Origin: Tritrichomonas musculus
Lineage: Eukaryota; Parabasalia; Tritrichomonadida; Tritrichomonadidae
DNA length: 64,000 nucleotides
NCBI GenBank assembly: GCA_039105265.1
Contig: JAPFFF010000071.1
Span: 62,001-126,000 of the forward strand
Direction of reading: 5' to 3'
Part shown: piece by piece, positions 9,479 through 19,881 of the stretch
Layout of the letters: the number at the start of each line of letters is the position of its first letter
How positions within the stretch are numbered: the first letter of the stretch is position 1
The notes under the pieces: generated by a model
What the model saw: the letters and a program-made list of their open reading frames with translations, nothing else
Told to the model about the DNA's origin: nothing
Databases searched by the model: none
Position numbers and translations under genes: made by a program

Positions 9479-9485
9479 AAAATGA
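9479..9485 (-). promoter_or_regulatory. Initiator-like element of the Nim-like gene
   Basis: On the minus strand TCATTTT precedes the ATG at 9473. The presumed start A is at 9483, a 10-base leader. It overlaps the codons after the upstream ATG (9488) and so decides which start is used. Confidence 0.6.
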
Positions 9486-9598
9486 CAAAAAAAAAAAACG
9501 TTTATTAAATTTTCATTAGTTTATAAAAGATAGAAATTTTAACACGAACTTTTACACTTTTTAGCATTCAATTATTTGAATTAAATTTTTACAAAGAG

Positions 9599-10215
9599 CC
9601 GAACTTTTGCAAAATTTTGCATTCAATTTTTGGCACTTTTTTTGTAAAAATAAAAAATATACATAAAAAACAAGTTAAAAACATTACTTATAGCTTTTAT
9701 TAATCGATTATTATTGTTTTATATTTCCTTTTAAAAAATTATCATACTTTCTTTATTTTTTCTATTATAATTAGCGTTAATAAAAGGTTTAGCCTCGTCT
9801 ATATCTTCATAATGATAAATATCTCTAAAAGTAATCACAAAATAGTCAATTTGTTAAACGAGAGGAAGATTATTCTTTTAAATATTTGATAGAGATTAAT
9901 CAGTATTACTGCATAAAAGAAGGTCATTATGGCATCATGATTACAAAATGAATACTTATTTTGCATGGCACTAGGAAATTGCATGGAGTTTATTCACAAA
10001 TGTTGAAAAGAAATTTAAATCTTCATCATCCACTGCACATTAGGCTAATATGATGAAACCTAAGTAGTTATTATATATTAAAAATGCAATCAAATTGATA
10101 AAAGCGAGAAAACACTTGGAAACAAACTATAAAAATTTTTTTTATGCTTGGCCTTGACGGTTATAAAAAATAAATCATTCAATTTTTTTGAATAGAAAAT
10201 TTTGCAAAAGTTCGG
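9599..10215. repeat. Inverted-repeat-bounded block, possible decayed DNA element
   Basis: The left arm at 9599-9634 begins ccgaacttttgcaaaatttt. The right arm at 10177-10215 is its reverse complement over the outer 20 bases and similar further in. The 540-base interior (9.78-10.04 kb) is less AT-biased than its surroundings and has several short open stretches, as expected for a decayed coding region. I cannot name the family and see no clear target-site duplication. Confidence 0.4.
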
Positions 10216-10651
10216 AAAAAAATATTTATCTTATAAAAACTATGAAAACAATAAGACTTTGTATTTACCTTTATTTGAGAATATCTTAGGGAAAAAAAAA
10301 GGAGTATAGATGCATTGATATTTACAATTGTTTTTAAAGAGGAGATGAAAAACGAATTTGCTGAAGGGTTTGGATAAATATTTTGCCACAGCATTTTATA
10401 CTTATTTATGAATATAAATATACACTTTTTATGAAGATTTAGTCCTTCAATTTTGAGAAAATAGGTTGGCAATATATGATGTGATTTCATGACCGTTTGA
10501 AGATACTTGAATATTATTAAAAAATTAATAATAATATTAATATAACTAGATGAAATAATATTTCAAAATAGTTTAATTTTAAATATTCTTTGAAATATTG
10601 CCAAAACAATTTTTTTGGTAATATTTTTCTTAAATATCTTTTTATAATTTT

Positions 10652-11891
10652 CACCCGGTATTGAGTTACATAAATATTTAATCATGTAATAAATATTAAA
10701 TCCATAAATATGCTTTTTAAAAAAGAATATTATATAGAATATCATAAAAAAATCAGTTATTTATAAAGCTATATATTAAACGATCATATTCTATTCATAT
10801 TTTCAATATATCAGAATATTTGAATTTAATATTATTCAAATTATCTAAAAAATTAAATAGGCAATAAGTTCTTCAAAAAAGAATATTTTTGATTCGTTTC
10901 GATTTATTCAATAATTATTTTTGAATAATTTGATGTTGTAAACATAGATTTCGAATATCAAAAGCTTAATGCTATCATATTTTTATTTGATACATTGTAT
11001 TAAAGATTACATAAAAAAGAGAAAACCATATAATAAAATATTGTAAAATAAATTAAGTGTAGCAAAAAGTTTAGCTGTTCAAAATAAAAAGCATGCAAAT
11101 AATTATGCATTTCATATATCTCAATCAATAAATGTAGAATGAATAAAAATTTAATATTATTTTAATTATACCACTTATTAAAATGATAGATATTCATATA
11201 AAAAACTTCTATAATAAATCTTTAGAGAATTTTTGAGGAAAACTTTAGTTTTAAAAAACTTTTTCAGAGATACAGAATATTTTAAAATGTAAATTTTCCA
11301 AAATTACAGGAGAAATTTTTAAATTAAAACATGAATTTATATATTATAATAGATATAAAATTAATATAATATATTAATGATTCAATTCTTTCTGCAAAAA
11401 ATTTAATATGATCCAAAATATGATCAAAATGTACGTTTATTTTATATTTAACGTATTTTTCAAATTAAACACAAATATCTTGGAAAATTTTAAAATCTAT
11501 TGATATAATTATAATTTATATAACAAAAAAATTATTAAAACATACATATTTATCAAAAAAGTAAGATTTACTATTTGCAATGAATTGGAAAATCAATTTA
11601 ATTTAATATTCAAACGCTTAAACAAAATGGCTTTTAGTTTCGCCAGAAAATATTTTTGCTATTTAAAATATATTATTTAACAAATTTATTTTATTTTTTA
11701 TTTTTACTTAAATACTTACATAAAAAAAGATTCACATCATTTTTTTGGATCAAAGTGTCAAAAAAACGAAAATTAGGCAAAATTAAAATGGCTTAAATTT
11801 TTTATCTAGAAAAAAAATTCACAAATTCATAATATTTTTATTATGAACATGTTATGTCTTATCAATGCTTAAAAAATCTCGATACCGGGTG
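10652..11891. repeat. Possible element with 16-bp terminal inverted repeats
   Basis: cacccggtattgag at 10652-10665 is matched by the reverse complement of ctcgataccgggtg at 11878-11891, with one mismatch. The interior is AT-rich without coding sequence. No target duplication is visible, so this is a weak call. Confidence 0.25.
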
Positions 11892-12633
11892 ATCTGTAAA
11901 TTTTTTTTTGCGTTTGAAGTTTTGTGAAAAAATTGATGTTTTTTCGTTTTCATATGATCAACATTGATTTATTAGTTTCCGATCAATGATCTAAAAACAA
12001 CTTAGGATATTAATACTTATTTTCTATTTCTTTTAAATCAGTCACTGCCAGATCACGAAAAAGGGTATCTAAAAAATTGAATTTGTCACCTCATTTTTTC
12101 AAAAGGTAGGCTAGTTATAACAAATTTAAGAGAATATATTAGTTAGTGCATTAATTATCTATCGAATGGCATATATATTGTTTGCCATAATTGCATATTT
12201 ATAAAATGCATCTCCTCTGTTTTTAATTAAGTGTTTTTTATGCAAAAACTTCAATTTTCCTGATCTTAATATTTTGCATTGAATTGTTGGAGCATTTTAA
12301 CTTTTTGAATCCTATGAACTCAATTTCGGAATTTACCATGACGATAAAATTTTCCCTATTAAACCGTTTTTTTTTTTTTTTTCAATGAACTTATTAAAAA
12401 AATTGAGAGGTAAATTATTTTAATTATAATGAGTATATAAAAACTACTCACTTCATTACAAACTTTTTGATATCAAAAGCAGAAGGAGATAATTTAAGCG
12501 TTAAAATAAATAAATAAATAAAAAAAAAACAATGCAAAATGAACTAAAGATTTTATCATTTTGCAAGTAATAACGGGTTATTTTTATTTATTTATTTATT
12601 TATTAATTCAAGAGTAGCGTTTTTGGCAATTAG

Positions 12634-13964
12634 TTAATAAAAATGAACAAAAACACCAACAAAAAGAATTAAAATTGATAGAAGGGCCAAAAGCTGCTTT
12701 CTTCTTTTAGGCACAGACTCTTCATTCACTCTTTTCGAAAGAAGATCAAAAATTTCTTGATGATTTTTTTCTTTTGCAAAATCAGCTGCTGTTTGATTAA
12801 CAAATGATTGACTTCAAATTCCACAAATGAATGCAACTTGAAATTTTATTTAAAAAGCTAGTTTTGAATATTATAAAAAAAAACTTTTTTTCAAATGTTT
12901 TTGCAATTGACGTTAATTCCTGGCTGTGATAGTAATTCTTTCACTATTTCTAGATGGCCTTTTTCAGAAGCACAAATCAATGGAGTCTTACTTAAATAGC
13001 TGATTTCAATTTCATAAATGAATTTCAATTTGAAATCCAATCAAAAAAAATTCATATTCAAACTATATGAAAAAATTTTTATGATTTCAAATGTTTTTGC
13101 AGTTGATTTCAATTCCTGGCTGTGATAACAACTCTTTCACAATTTCAAAATAGCCTTTTTCCGAAGCCCAAATCAAAGGAGTGTAATTCAAATAATTGAT
13201 TTCAAATGCCATAAAAAAAAATTAAATATGAAATTAAATTAAAAAAAAAAGATTGTTTTGAATATCATTCAAAACTGTTGATTTCAAATATTTTTGCAGT
13301 TGATTTCAATTCCTTGTTGTGATAGTAATAACTTTACTATTTCTAAATGACCGTTTTCTGAAGCATAAATCAACGGACTTCTATTTAAATATTCGAGTTA
13401 AAATTCCATAAAAAATTTCAATTTTGAAATCCAATTAAAAAAAGTCATTTTTTTGGATTTTATGAATATTTAATTGATTTAAAAAACGTTTTTGCAGTTG
13501 ATATCAATTCCTGGCTGTGCTAGTAAATCTTTCACAATTTCTATGTGACCGTTTAATGAAGCCCAAATCAAAGGCGTGTAATTTAATAAATTGATTTCAA
13601 TTCCAAAAATGGATGTAAATTAAAACTTCATGAAAAAAGTTGGATTTGGATGTTATAAATATTTTTTTGGATTTAAAATTGATTTGCAGTTGATGTTAAT
13701 TCCTGGTTGTGATAATAATAGTCGCGCTATTTCCGTATGACCTTTTAAAGAGGCAAAAATCAATGGAGTAACATTAATTATATGAGTAAAATTCCATAAA
13801 ATGATGCTATTTGGAATCAAATCAAAAAATAAGATTTTAATTTCATTAAAAAAAATTGGATTTCAAATTTGTTTACAGTTAACGTCAACTCCTTTTTTAC
13901 AAATAAGTTGCTTTACTGTTTCGATGTCTCCTATTTCTGATGCCTTTATGAGTTTCGAGTCCAT
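12634..13964 (-). CDS. Split ankyrin-repeat protein with C-terminal membrane anchor (array A)
   Basis: The first block starts at ATG 13964-13962 (MDSKLIKASEIGDIETVKQL ... DVNCK). Five internal blocks follow at about 13685-13778, 13492-13588, 13292-13386, 13097-13194 and 12899-12996, each one intact 33-residue ankyrin unit (e.g. TPLIWASEKGYFEIVKELLS, then QPGIEINCKN). The last block, about 12634-12815, begins VNQTAADFAKEKNHQEIFDL and ends with a basic stretch and one hydrophobic helix (LLALLSILILFVGVFVHFY) before TAA 12636-12634. Spacers of about 90-115 bases full of stops separate all blocks. Joined, the protein would be about 300 residues, tail-anchored. Spacers are alike (starting ATTTGAAATC, ending near TTGAAATCAA), so block plus spacer was duplicated as a unit of about 205 bases. 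No common GT...AG is seen. Coordinates cover the whole split gene. Confidence 0.65.
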
Positions 13965-13965
13965 T
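12640..13965 (-). repeat. Tandem array of about 205-bp units (ankyrin block plus spacer)
   Basis: The ankyrin blocks recur every 190-215 bases. Both the coding block and the AT-rich spacer are similar between units, showing that the unit of amplification included the spacer. Confidence 0.65.
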
Positions 13966-14555
13966 ACGAAAATTTCTGAAGTTTACAAAATTTTTATTCA
14001 AATTTGTACAAATCAAGTATGTATCTTGATAATGAATCTGGGTTGTTCTTTCTACTTAGATGAGTAGTCAAATATGATTTTTTGAGGGACAATCGACTAT
14101 TACCTCCAAAATATAGTCAAACGCCAGAACTTCCTGTTGAAATCGAACTTTTTCAAGCATGTCCTTTAACCCGGACAGCTGAAAATAGAACAAAATGAAT
14201 TAAAAATGGAATTCACTTCACTCTTCTAAAGAAAACTCTTGGGATGAATTATGATCTAGCACGATGAATAATTTTGTTCTTTGTCCATCTGGAATTATCC
14301 AAGCTCACACTTTTCAGACATGTATAATCAACAACGAAGTAGAACTTTTCATCTTGAATGTTTCAAACTACTGTGGAACTGTTACATTGCACTTAGCGAA
14401 GTTTTTTAATTGAAACTTCTGACAAAAAAACAAGTTATATACTTACCTTTTTTGTAAACAATCTCAAAATAAATATCACTTTTACTAGTTAACTCGATGA
14501 CAATAGAAATAAAAACTTTTTTTTTGGTTTAAAGATAATTTTTTTTTATTAAAAA
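13965..14555. other. Intergenic DNA with a short open stretch
   Basis: A 49-codon frame on the plus strand (14264-14413, starting MNNFVLCPSGIIQAHTFQTC) is less AT-biased than its flanks and may be a gene relic. I do not recognise it. The rest is AT-rich. Confidence 0.3.
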
Positions 14556-16613
14556 TTAAAATTTGTTTTTTAAATTATTGAATTCATCTCCATAGATATC
14601 CAAATATCTTTTGATCAACTCATGATCGAGTAAATTAAAATATGAACAAAATTGTTGGCTTGTAATAAAATCAATAACTTCATCAATTGTTAATCTTTCT
14701 TTAGGATTATTATTCCAGCACCTTTGGAGAAAAGCAGCCACATCATTATTTTGAATTAAGGAAATGTCAGGTCTAATTCCATTATGAATATCATTTTGCA
14801 AAGCAATTATGCTTCTTTTCCTTAGTGTTGCAAATAGCATTTTTCTTGTTAAAATTTGATATATCATGAATGATAACGAATAAATATTTGAATATTTAGA
14901 ATATTTATTTCCAACAATTACTTCAGGTGGACCATAATATATTCTATCCATCGAATAATCAAAACCCATAAATAAATAATAAGATAATGAGGTAATAGAA
15001 TGCTGATAATTTGAAATAATTGGATAAAAATTATCGTCAATTAATATACTTCTTGGTAATAATGAAACATGAACTATATCATGATCGTGAAGATATTTGA
15101 GACCGAGTGATATTCCAAGGATTAAGATATAATCATTTGTGTTCAATTCAGATGGAATTTCGCCTTTTACTTTTTTTTTTATATATTTATCTAAAGAACC
15201 GTTTTGAAAATAATCAAAAAGAAAAGCTGCATTTTTAGTTTCATCTTCTATTATATTAAATCCTCTTGCTTTTAATAATGATGGATATTGTGTTTTTGAT
15301 AAAACATCAAATTCATTCAAATAATCTTCTCCTATTTTTCTTGTTGAAATTGCAAATGTAAAAACTTGGTTTGTTATTCTATGTCTAATTACAGAACATG
15401 AACCAAAAATTGAAGAATATTCATCATTTGATAAACATATATAATCATCCAAATTAAATAATGGAACTAGTAAGTTTTGACTGTTTGTATAAATATCAAA
15501 AAGTTTTGAATAGTTGTATGCAATTAAGTTGTAAATGATAGATGTTGAGTTTGTTAAATCATTAGGAAACAATTCATAATTATGATATTTAAAAATACAA
15601 GATAATTCGTTCAATTCATGGGAAATATCGTAATCATTATAATTATCATCGTCATCGTTTTTTTCTTCAACTTCATTGTGCCTTTGTAATAATGTCTCTT
15701 TGATGTAATTTGCAAAGTTATTATGGTGACATTGAATTGATTCATTCAAACACTTTTTGAATGATTTATTTGGCGGTTCTATATGGTTATATTCTAAAAG
15801 GTGAATTAATTCAGCATTTCTGCCATGAATTGAATATAACCATAATTTTGAACCCAAATTTGCATTATTTATTCGTAAGTATTGAAAAATTTGAATGGAA
15901 CCATAGAAAGCTGAATATTCAATTAAACTTGGCTCATTTTTAAATAAAAATTTGTTTGTTTCATAAATTGATTGTGCAATAGTGCTGTTAACTGGTAAAT
16001 TATTTCGGTTAACATAAACAATAAAGTCGTCAATTAAATCATTTCGTATTAAATTACACAAATAACAATCGTTTTCGCCATTTTTTCTTTTTTCATAAAA
16101 ATCATTTGGGACGGTTATTGAAACTTTTTGAATCAATGTTTCATCAAAATTTAATTCATTTATATTTTCTTGTCTATCAATAAATGTTCTGATTTCTGGT
16201 GCAAAATATTCACAAAAATAGCAATTTTTATTTAATAATTGATATTTGTACAGACCTAAAAAAATCTGTCTATCTAATGTAATAATATTTTCTTGTAATA
16301 GATATAAAAGGATTCGCTTGTTATTTTTGAAAATTTGATATATTTCTGAATTTGAAAATTTATTTCTAATATCATCTCCTAAAAAATGCAAGAGATTTTC
16401 AAATTTGGAGAAAAAGTTGGAGAAACGATGATGGTTGCATGATATAATATTTAATAAAATAAGAAAATCTTTGAGATCATTTGCATCTTCTCGTACATTT
16501 TGTTCCCTTAAAATCTGTATTATATGCTGAAAATCATCATTTTCACCATCAATATAATTGAGAAGAGCCGCCTGAATTGCTCTTTTGTTCTCTATATATG
16601 CTTCTACGCTCAT
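14556..16613 (-). CDS. Ankyrin-family N-terminal domain fused to a pseudokinase
   Basis: The product is 685 residues. Residues 1-330 form the helical domain seen at the start of the split ankyrin proteins in this window (YIENKRAIQAALLNYIDGE; EIYQIFKNNKRILLYLLQEN; SLIEYSAFYGSIQIFQYL; HGRNAELIHLLEYNHI), with an acidic DDDDNYNDYD linker near 320-330. Residues about 395-655 have a protein-kinase fold of TKL style (LKYLHDHDIVH, YGPPEVIVGNKYSKYSNIYS, QRCWNNNPKERLTIDEV). All catalytic residues are gone. The beta-3 lysine site reads FAIST, the HRD motif reads HVSLLP (near 515) and DFG is replaced by SNY. GPPE and CW..NP..R are kept. It is therefore a predicted scaffold or pseudokinase. The start at 16613 matches the family's N-terminus (MSVEAYIENK; compare MSIQQIIARM at 39.8 kb). 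Confidence 0.85.
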   Translation of the reverse strand: MSVEAYIENKRAIQAALLNYIDGENDDFQHIIQILREQNVREDANDLKDFLILLNIISCNHHRFSNFFSKFENLLHFLGDDIRNKFSNSEIYQIFKNNKRILLYLLQENIITLDRQIFLGLYKYQLLNKNCYFCEYFAPEIRTFIDRQENINELNFDETLIQKVSITVPNDFYEKRKNGENDCYLCNLIRNDLIDDFIVYVNRNNLPVNSTIAQSIYETNKFLFKNEPSLIEYSAFYGSIQIFQYLRINNANLGSKLWLYSIHGRNAELIHLLEYNHIEPPNKSFKKCLNESIQCHHNNFANYIKETLLQRHNEVEEKNDDDDNYNDYDISHELNELSCIFKYHNYELFPNDLTNSTSIIYNLIAYNYSKLFDIYTNSQNLLVPLFNLDDYICLSNDEYSSIFGSCSVIRHRITNQVFTFAISTRKIGEDYLNEFDVLSKTQYPSLLKARGFNIIEDETKNAAFLFDYFQNGSLDKYIKKKVKGEIPSELNTNDYILILGISLGLKYLHDHDIVHVSLLPRSILIDDNFYPIISNYQHSITSLSYYLFMGFDYSMDRIYYGPPEVIVGNKYSKYSNIYSLSFMIYQILTRKMLFATLRKRSIIALQNDIHNGIRPDISLIQNNDVAAFLQRCWNNNPKERLTIDEVIDFITSQQFCSYFNLLDHELIKRYLDIYGDEFNNLKNKF

Positions 16614-17109
16614 ATAAAAATTTGACTAAAATTGAATACCTCATCAATTTATACAAAATTTTGTCAACTAACCACTTATAAAATTATATTTTTATCTTTG
16701 TATATATTGAATAAATTCAAGATTTTTTATAAAAATTATGAATATAATTTAATTAATTAAAATAAGAACAATAAAAATTTTAATTTTAAAAGGGGGAATA
16801 CTTATTGCCTAAGATACATATTGACTTCAGAGGTTGAGATCAATATTGACCTGAATAATATCAGTTAAAGATCAACATTATTCAAATGCATTATTTTTAA
16901 TTGTTTTATATTGATGATGGAATAGTAATTTTTTTAAAATGATTCTCACTGATAAAATAAATAAGACTAATTTCCGTTATTTTTGGAGGAGGAACAATTT
17001 CTTTTTATTTTTTTCAATTCGAGACATCTCTTAAATGCATTATTTCTAAATATTAGTAAAAATGATGGAAAATATATTATTGAGAGAATTAATCGAATAA
17101 TAATAAAAA
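16614..17109. other. AT-rich intergenic DNA
   Basis: No gene seen. A short 60-codon frame at 16983-17165 runs into the MITE and is not believed. Confidence 0.4.
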
Positions 17110-17796
17110 GTCTCCGTAGAGGTGCGAGAGCTGAGGACATATATCAGATTTTTTTAATATTTTAAAAATAAATATATATTTATGCTTAAAATAAAATTAC
17201 AAAATATTAATGGATTATTTTTGGATGGGAATAAAATATGAATGTTTTAAAAAATTGAGAATAAGTTAATTCAAAATAAAATAAAAATTCAATTTATTTT
17301 TGGTCATATTATTTTTATAACTTTAGAATTATCTCATTTTATTCTTGGCCAAAAATTTTGGCGTCAAATTTTAACCTAATATTTTATATATGTATAAAAT
17401 ATAAATGAATATGTTAAAACTGTTATATTATTGATGTATGACGATATTTTCCATTTTAATAGCATTTCTTTTCATTTTCTGCTCTGCACAATAACTTGTT
17501 TATTAAATTTATAAGTAAAGACTATTAACCATTTATTGTTATAATTATTTTTACGATTAATAAATTGATTCATAAATCATGCTTTTGTTAAATTGATTTT
17601 TTTATGATTTTTGATGGTGTTAATAACTTTTGTTTTTAATATTTTGTGATGATGAATGATTATATTTTATAAATAATACTTATATATATAAATAATTTTG
17701 AAATTGTTTTTGAAAAATATTTTTTATTTATGGAGATAATTATAAATTAAATTATAAAAAAATACGTTATTTTAGCTCTCGCACCTCTGTCTCCGT
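17110..17796. mobile_element. hAT-like MITE (non-autonomous DNA transposon)
   Basis: The terminal inverted repeats are perfect over 15 bases: agaggtgcgagagct at 17118-17132 and its reverse complement at 17774-17788. They are flanked by an exact 8-base direct repeat gtctccgt (17110-17117 and 17789-17796). An 8-bp target duplication with a TIR of the type (C)AGAGGTG is characteristic of the hAT superfamily. The 671-bp element is AT-rich inside and encodes no transposase. The perfect TIRs and target duplication suggest fairly recent movement. Confidence 0.85.
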
Positions 17797-18070
17797 AAGT
17801 ATTTTTAACAAATATATTTGAAATATAAAAAAGAATCAATTTTTTTGACATAACAAATTATTCTCCTTTTTTCTCTTATTTGATCCCTTCAATTAATCCA
17901 TTTATTCTTAAATTTCAGAAAAGCAAATCACTGATTATTTTTTTTGATAAATAATTTAAAAAGCTTTTTAGAGATAAACTTATTTAAATTTTATTTTCAA
18001 AACCTGATCGTTTATATTCAAAAAGTTGAATAATTCTAAGAATAAAAAAAAAAAAATATTATTTTTTTAC
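17797..18070. other. AT-rich intergenic DNA
   Basis: Nothing recognisable. It separates the MITE from the 3' end of the MBOAT-like gene. Confidence 0.4.
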
Positions 18071-19375
18071 TTAATCTTTCTTAACGTGTTGCTGATCATC
18101 TTCCTTCTTTTCGGGAGCGCTGGCCTCATTCTTTTCCATGTAGTATCCGTACCCGACCATTGCCGCAGCAACGATCCAGAAGATGAAGTAAATGACGTAA
18201 TTGACGTAGAAGAAAGCGTAGACGGTTGTGAACCTCATGGAAGCCCTATTCAACACCATGAAGACCTGCGTGAAAATGTACTCAGGCCAGAAAGTATCCT
18301 TTGTGAATCTTGGCGCGAATGTGTGTAGAACTTTTTCAGCGGCAACGAACAATTTCTTCTCAAAAGAAGCGAGCAAGATTCCGCCGCAAAGACCCTTGTA
18401 AATTGGCTTGCAGAAGAACGCAATCCACTCTATTACCTTAGGAGGCAATCCGCTCTCTGGTCCCCTCAAGGTCAAATAATTTGACCAGAAAATTTCATTT
18501 GTGTGATTGAATGCTTTACTCCAATCTTTGATCGTCTTCTGCGAAAGAAGATTCTCAATCGTGAGGCTCGTGAATTCGTCCTCTTCGACAAGGCCGCTGT
18601 CCAAGAATCCGACCTCAAACAGGCTTGCGTCGACAACCTTCCAGAACATAAAGTCCCTTGAAAAGACGATAATGCCTAATATTAAAACCAACAAAATTCT
18701 GAACAAAATGTTAAGTGACAAGAAAAATTCTGACTTGTAAAATTTAAGCGTGAAAAAGTGGCGGAAAACATAATAAATAACAAAATGAACAAAGCTTCGT
18801 TTGAGACATTCAATTGCTTTTGAGCGGCTCTTATCACTGATCTTGCTGGGATTCTTACCAACGTCTAAAATGTTCTCAAAAAGTCGAAATTCATAAAATG
18901 AGGGAGAAATGGCACCAAATGGAGTAAAACAATAGCCTATCCATTCTAAAAAGGTGGGCTTCTTGAGTAAATGAAACGTTTTTTGTCGTTTGTTAAGTCC
19001 GGCTTTGCCTTCTTTGACTTTTCGGCCATCTGCAAGATTAAATGATGTGGCAACAATTTTGAAAAATATCATTTTGGTAAGGTTTTTAACTCTAACATTA
19101 ATGGGCCATACTAATTGAACAAAATGTACTGCTGTATTCATGAAATATGCAATTGCAAATACATAATATGGATTGTAATCAAGAATTATATAGCCTGTAA
19201 CTATCATTATTATTGCTAATAATAATCTGGTTCGGTAAAGAACAGAACAAGCTGCAACTCCTAGCGTGATATGGAAAACTAATGCCTTTTGTCTGGAATT
19301 AATGCGTGGTAAAACCCAACGGGCAAGTGGGTATGCGGATAAAAGAAATAGATATTGAACAAATACTGAAAACAT
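18071..19375 (-). CDS. MBOAT-family membrane protein with altered catalytic region
   Basis: The product is 434 residues with about 8-10 hydrophobic segments, starting MFSVFVQYLFLLSAYPLARW. Family-like landmarks are ATSFNLADGR (about 110-119), PTFLEWIGYCFTPFGAISPSF (about 140-160) and NHTNEIFWSNYLTLRGPES (about 292-310). They resemble lysophospholipid acyltransferases of the membrane-bound O-acyltransferase family, which act in the ER membrane. The invariant histidine motif (WHGxxPGY in relatives) appears to align with IYKGLCGG at about 325-332, putting lysine at the histidine position. This could mean an inactive member, a shifted alignment or another activity. The tail is charged and cytosolic (EKKEDDQQHVKKD). 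Codons in the 3' half are less AT-biased than in its neighbours. No initiator is apparent upstream. Confidence 0.7.
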   Translation of the reverse strand: MFSVFVQYLFLLSAYPLARWVLPRINSRQKALVFHITLGVAACSVLYRTRLLLAIIMIVTGYIILDYNPYYVFAIAYFMNTAVHFVQLVWPINVRVKNLTKMIFFKIVATSFNLADGRKVKEGKAGLNKRQKTFHLLKKPTFLEWIGYCFTPFGAISPSFYEFRLFENILDVGKNPSKISDKSRSKAIECLKRSFVHFVIYYVFRHFFTLKFYKSEFFLSLNILFRILLVLILGIIVFSRDFMFWKVVDASLFEVGFLDSGLVEEDEFTSLTIENLLSQKTIKDWSKAFNHTNEIFWSNYLTLRGPESGLPPKVIEWIAFFCKPIYKGLCGGILLASFEKKLFVAAEKVLHTFAPRFTKDTFWPEYIFTQVFMVLNRASMRFTTVYAFFYVNYVIYFIFWIVAAAMVGYGYYMEKNEASAPEKKEDDQQHVKKD

Positions 19376-19881
19376 TGGCGAGAATTAAAAAAGTTCGTTA
19401 ATAATTGAATTAATTCAATATTCAAAATATGATCGATGAATTCAAAAATATGAACAATCATTTTATACAAAAATCATATTATCTTGTTTTATAAAATTAA
19501 TATCAATTTAATAAAATATTTAGATTATATAATATTAAATTTAAATAAAATATATTATATAAAACTTTTTGTTTTAATATTTTTTTGTAGAGATATAAAT
19601 ATAAAAAATATTTTGAGTAGTTTATGAATTTTACGAAAATGTAATAATTCATTTTATATATTTTTATTATATAAAATAAAGAATCAAATTGATTATGAAC
19701 CAAAATTTGAAAAAAACATTAATTGTGAATATCATATATCATGATATTTGTCAACCATATTATAGTACAATATTAATATCTTGAAAAATTGATTATTCAG
19801 TCTTTAAAAAAATACTATTTTTAAAAATATTAGTTAAAATTACTTGAAGAAACATACAATGAAAATGGTATTTATTTACAT
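19376..19881. other. AT-rich intergenic DNA
   Basis: No gene seen; small frames here are low-complexity artefacts rich in Y, K, L and I. Confidence 0.45.

Larger units (their letters stand above)
9489..12633. other. Long AT-rich intergenic region
   Basis: About 3.1 kb without a supported gene. It holds an inverted-repeat-bounded block (9599-10215), a possible second pair of short terminal repeats (10652-10667 and 11876-11891), a T-run at 12366-12382 and TAAA/TTTA tandem repeats near 12507-12530 and 12580-12605. Confidence 0.5.

Noticed and set aside
10179-10745. Two minus-strand frames rich in I, F, Y, K and N
   Set aside because: The composition is what random AT-rich DNA encodes; no start context or family.
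12634-13964. Standard GT...AG introns between ankyrin blocks
   Set aside because: A GT occurs at the first block edge (TGTAAACA), but the other blocks read TGCAAA there, and no common AG lies at the 3' edges.
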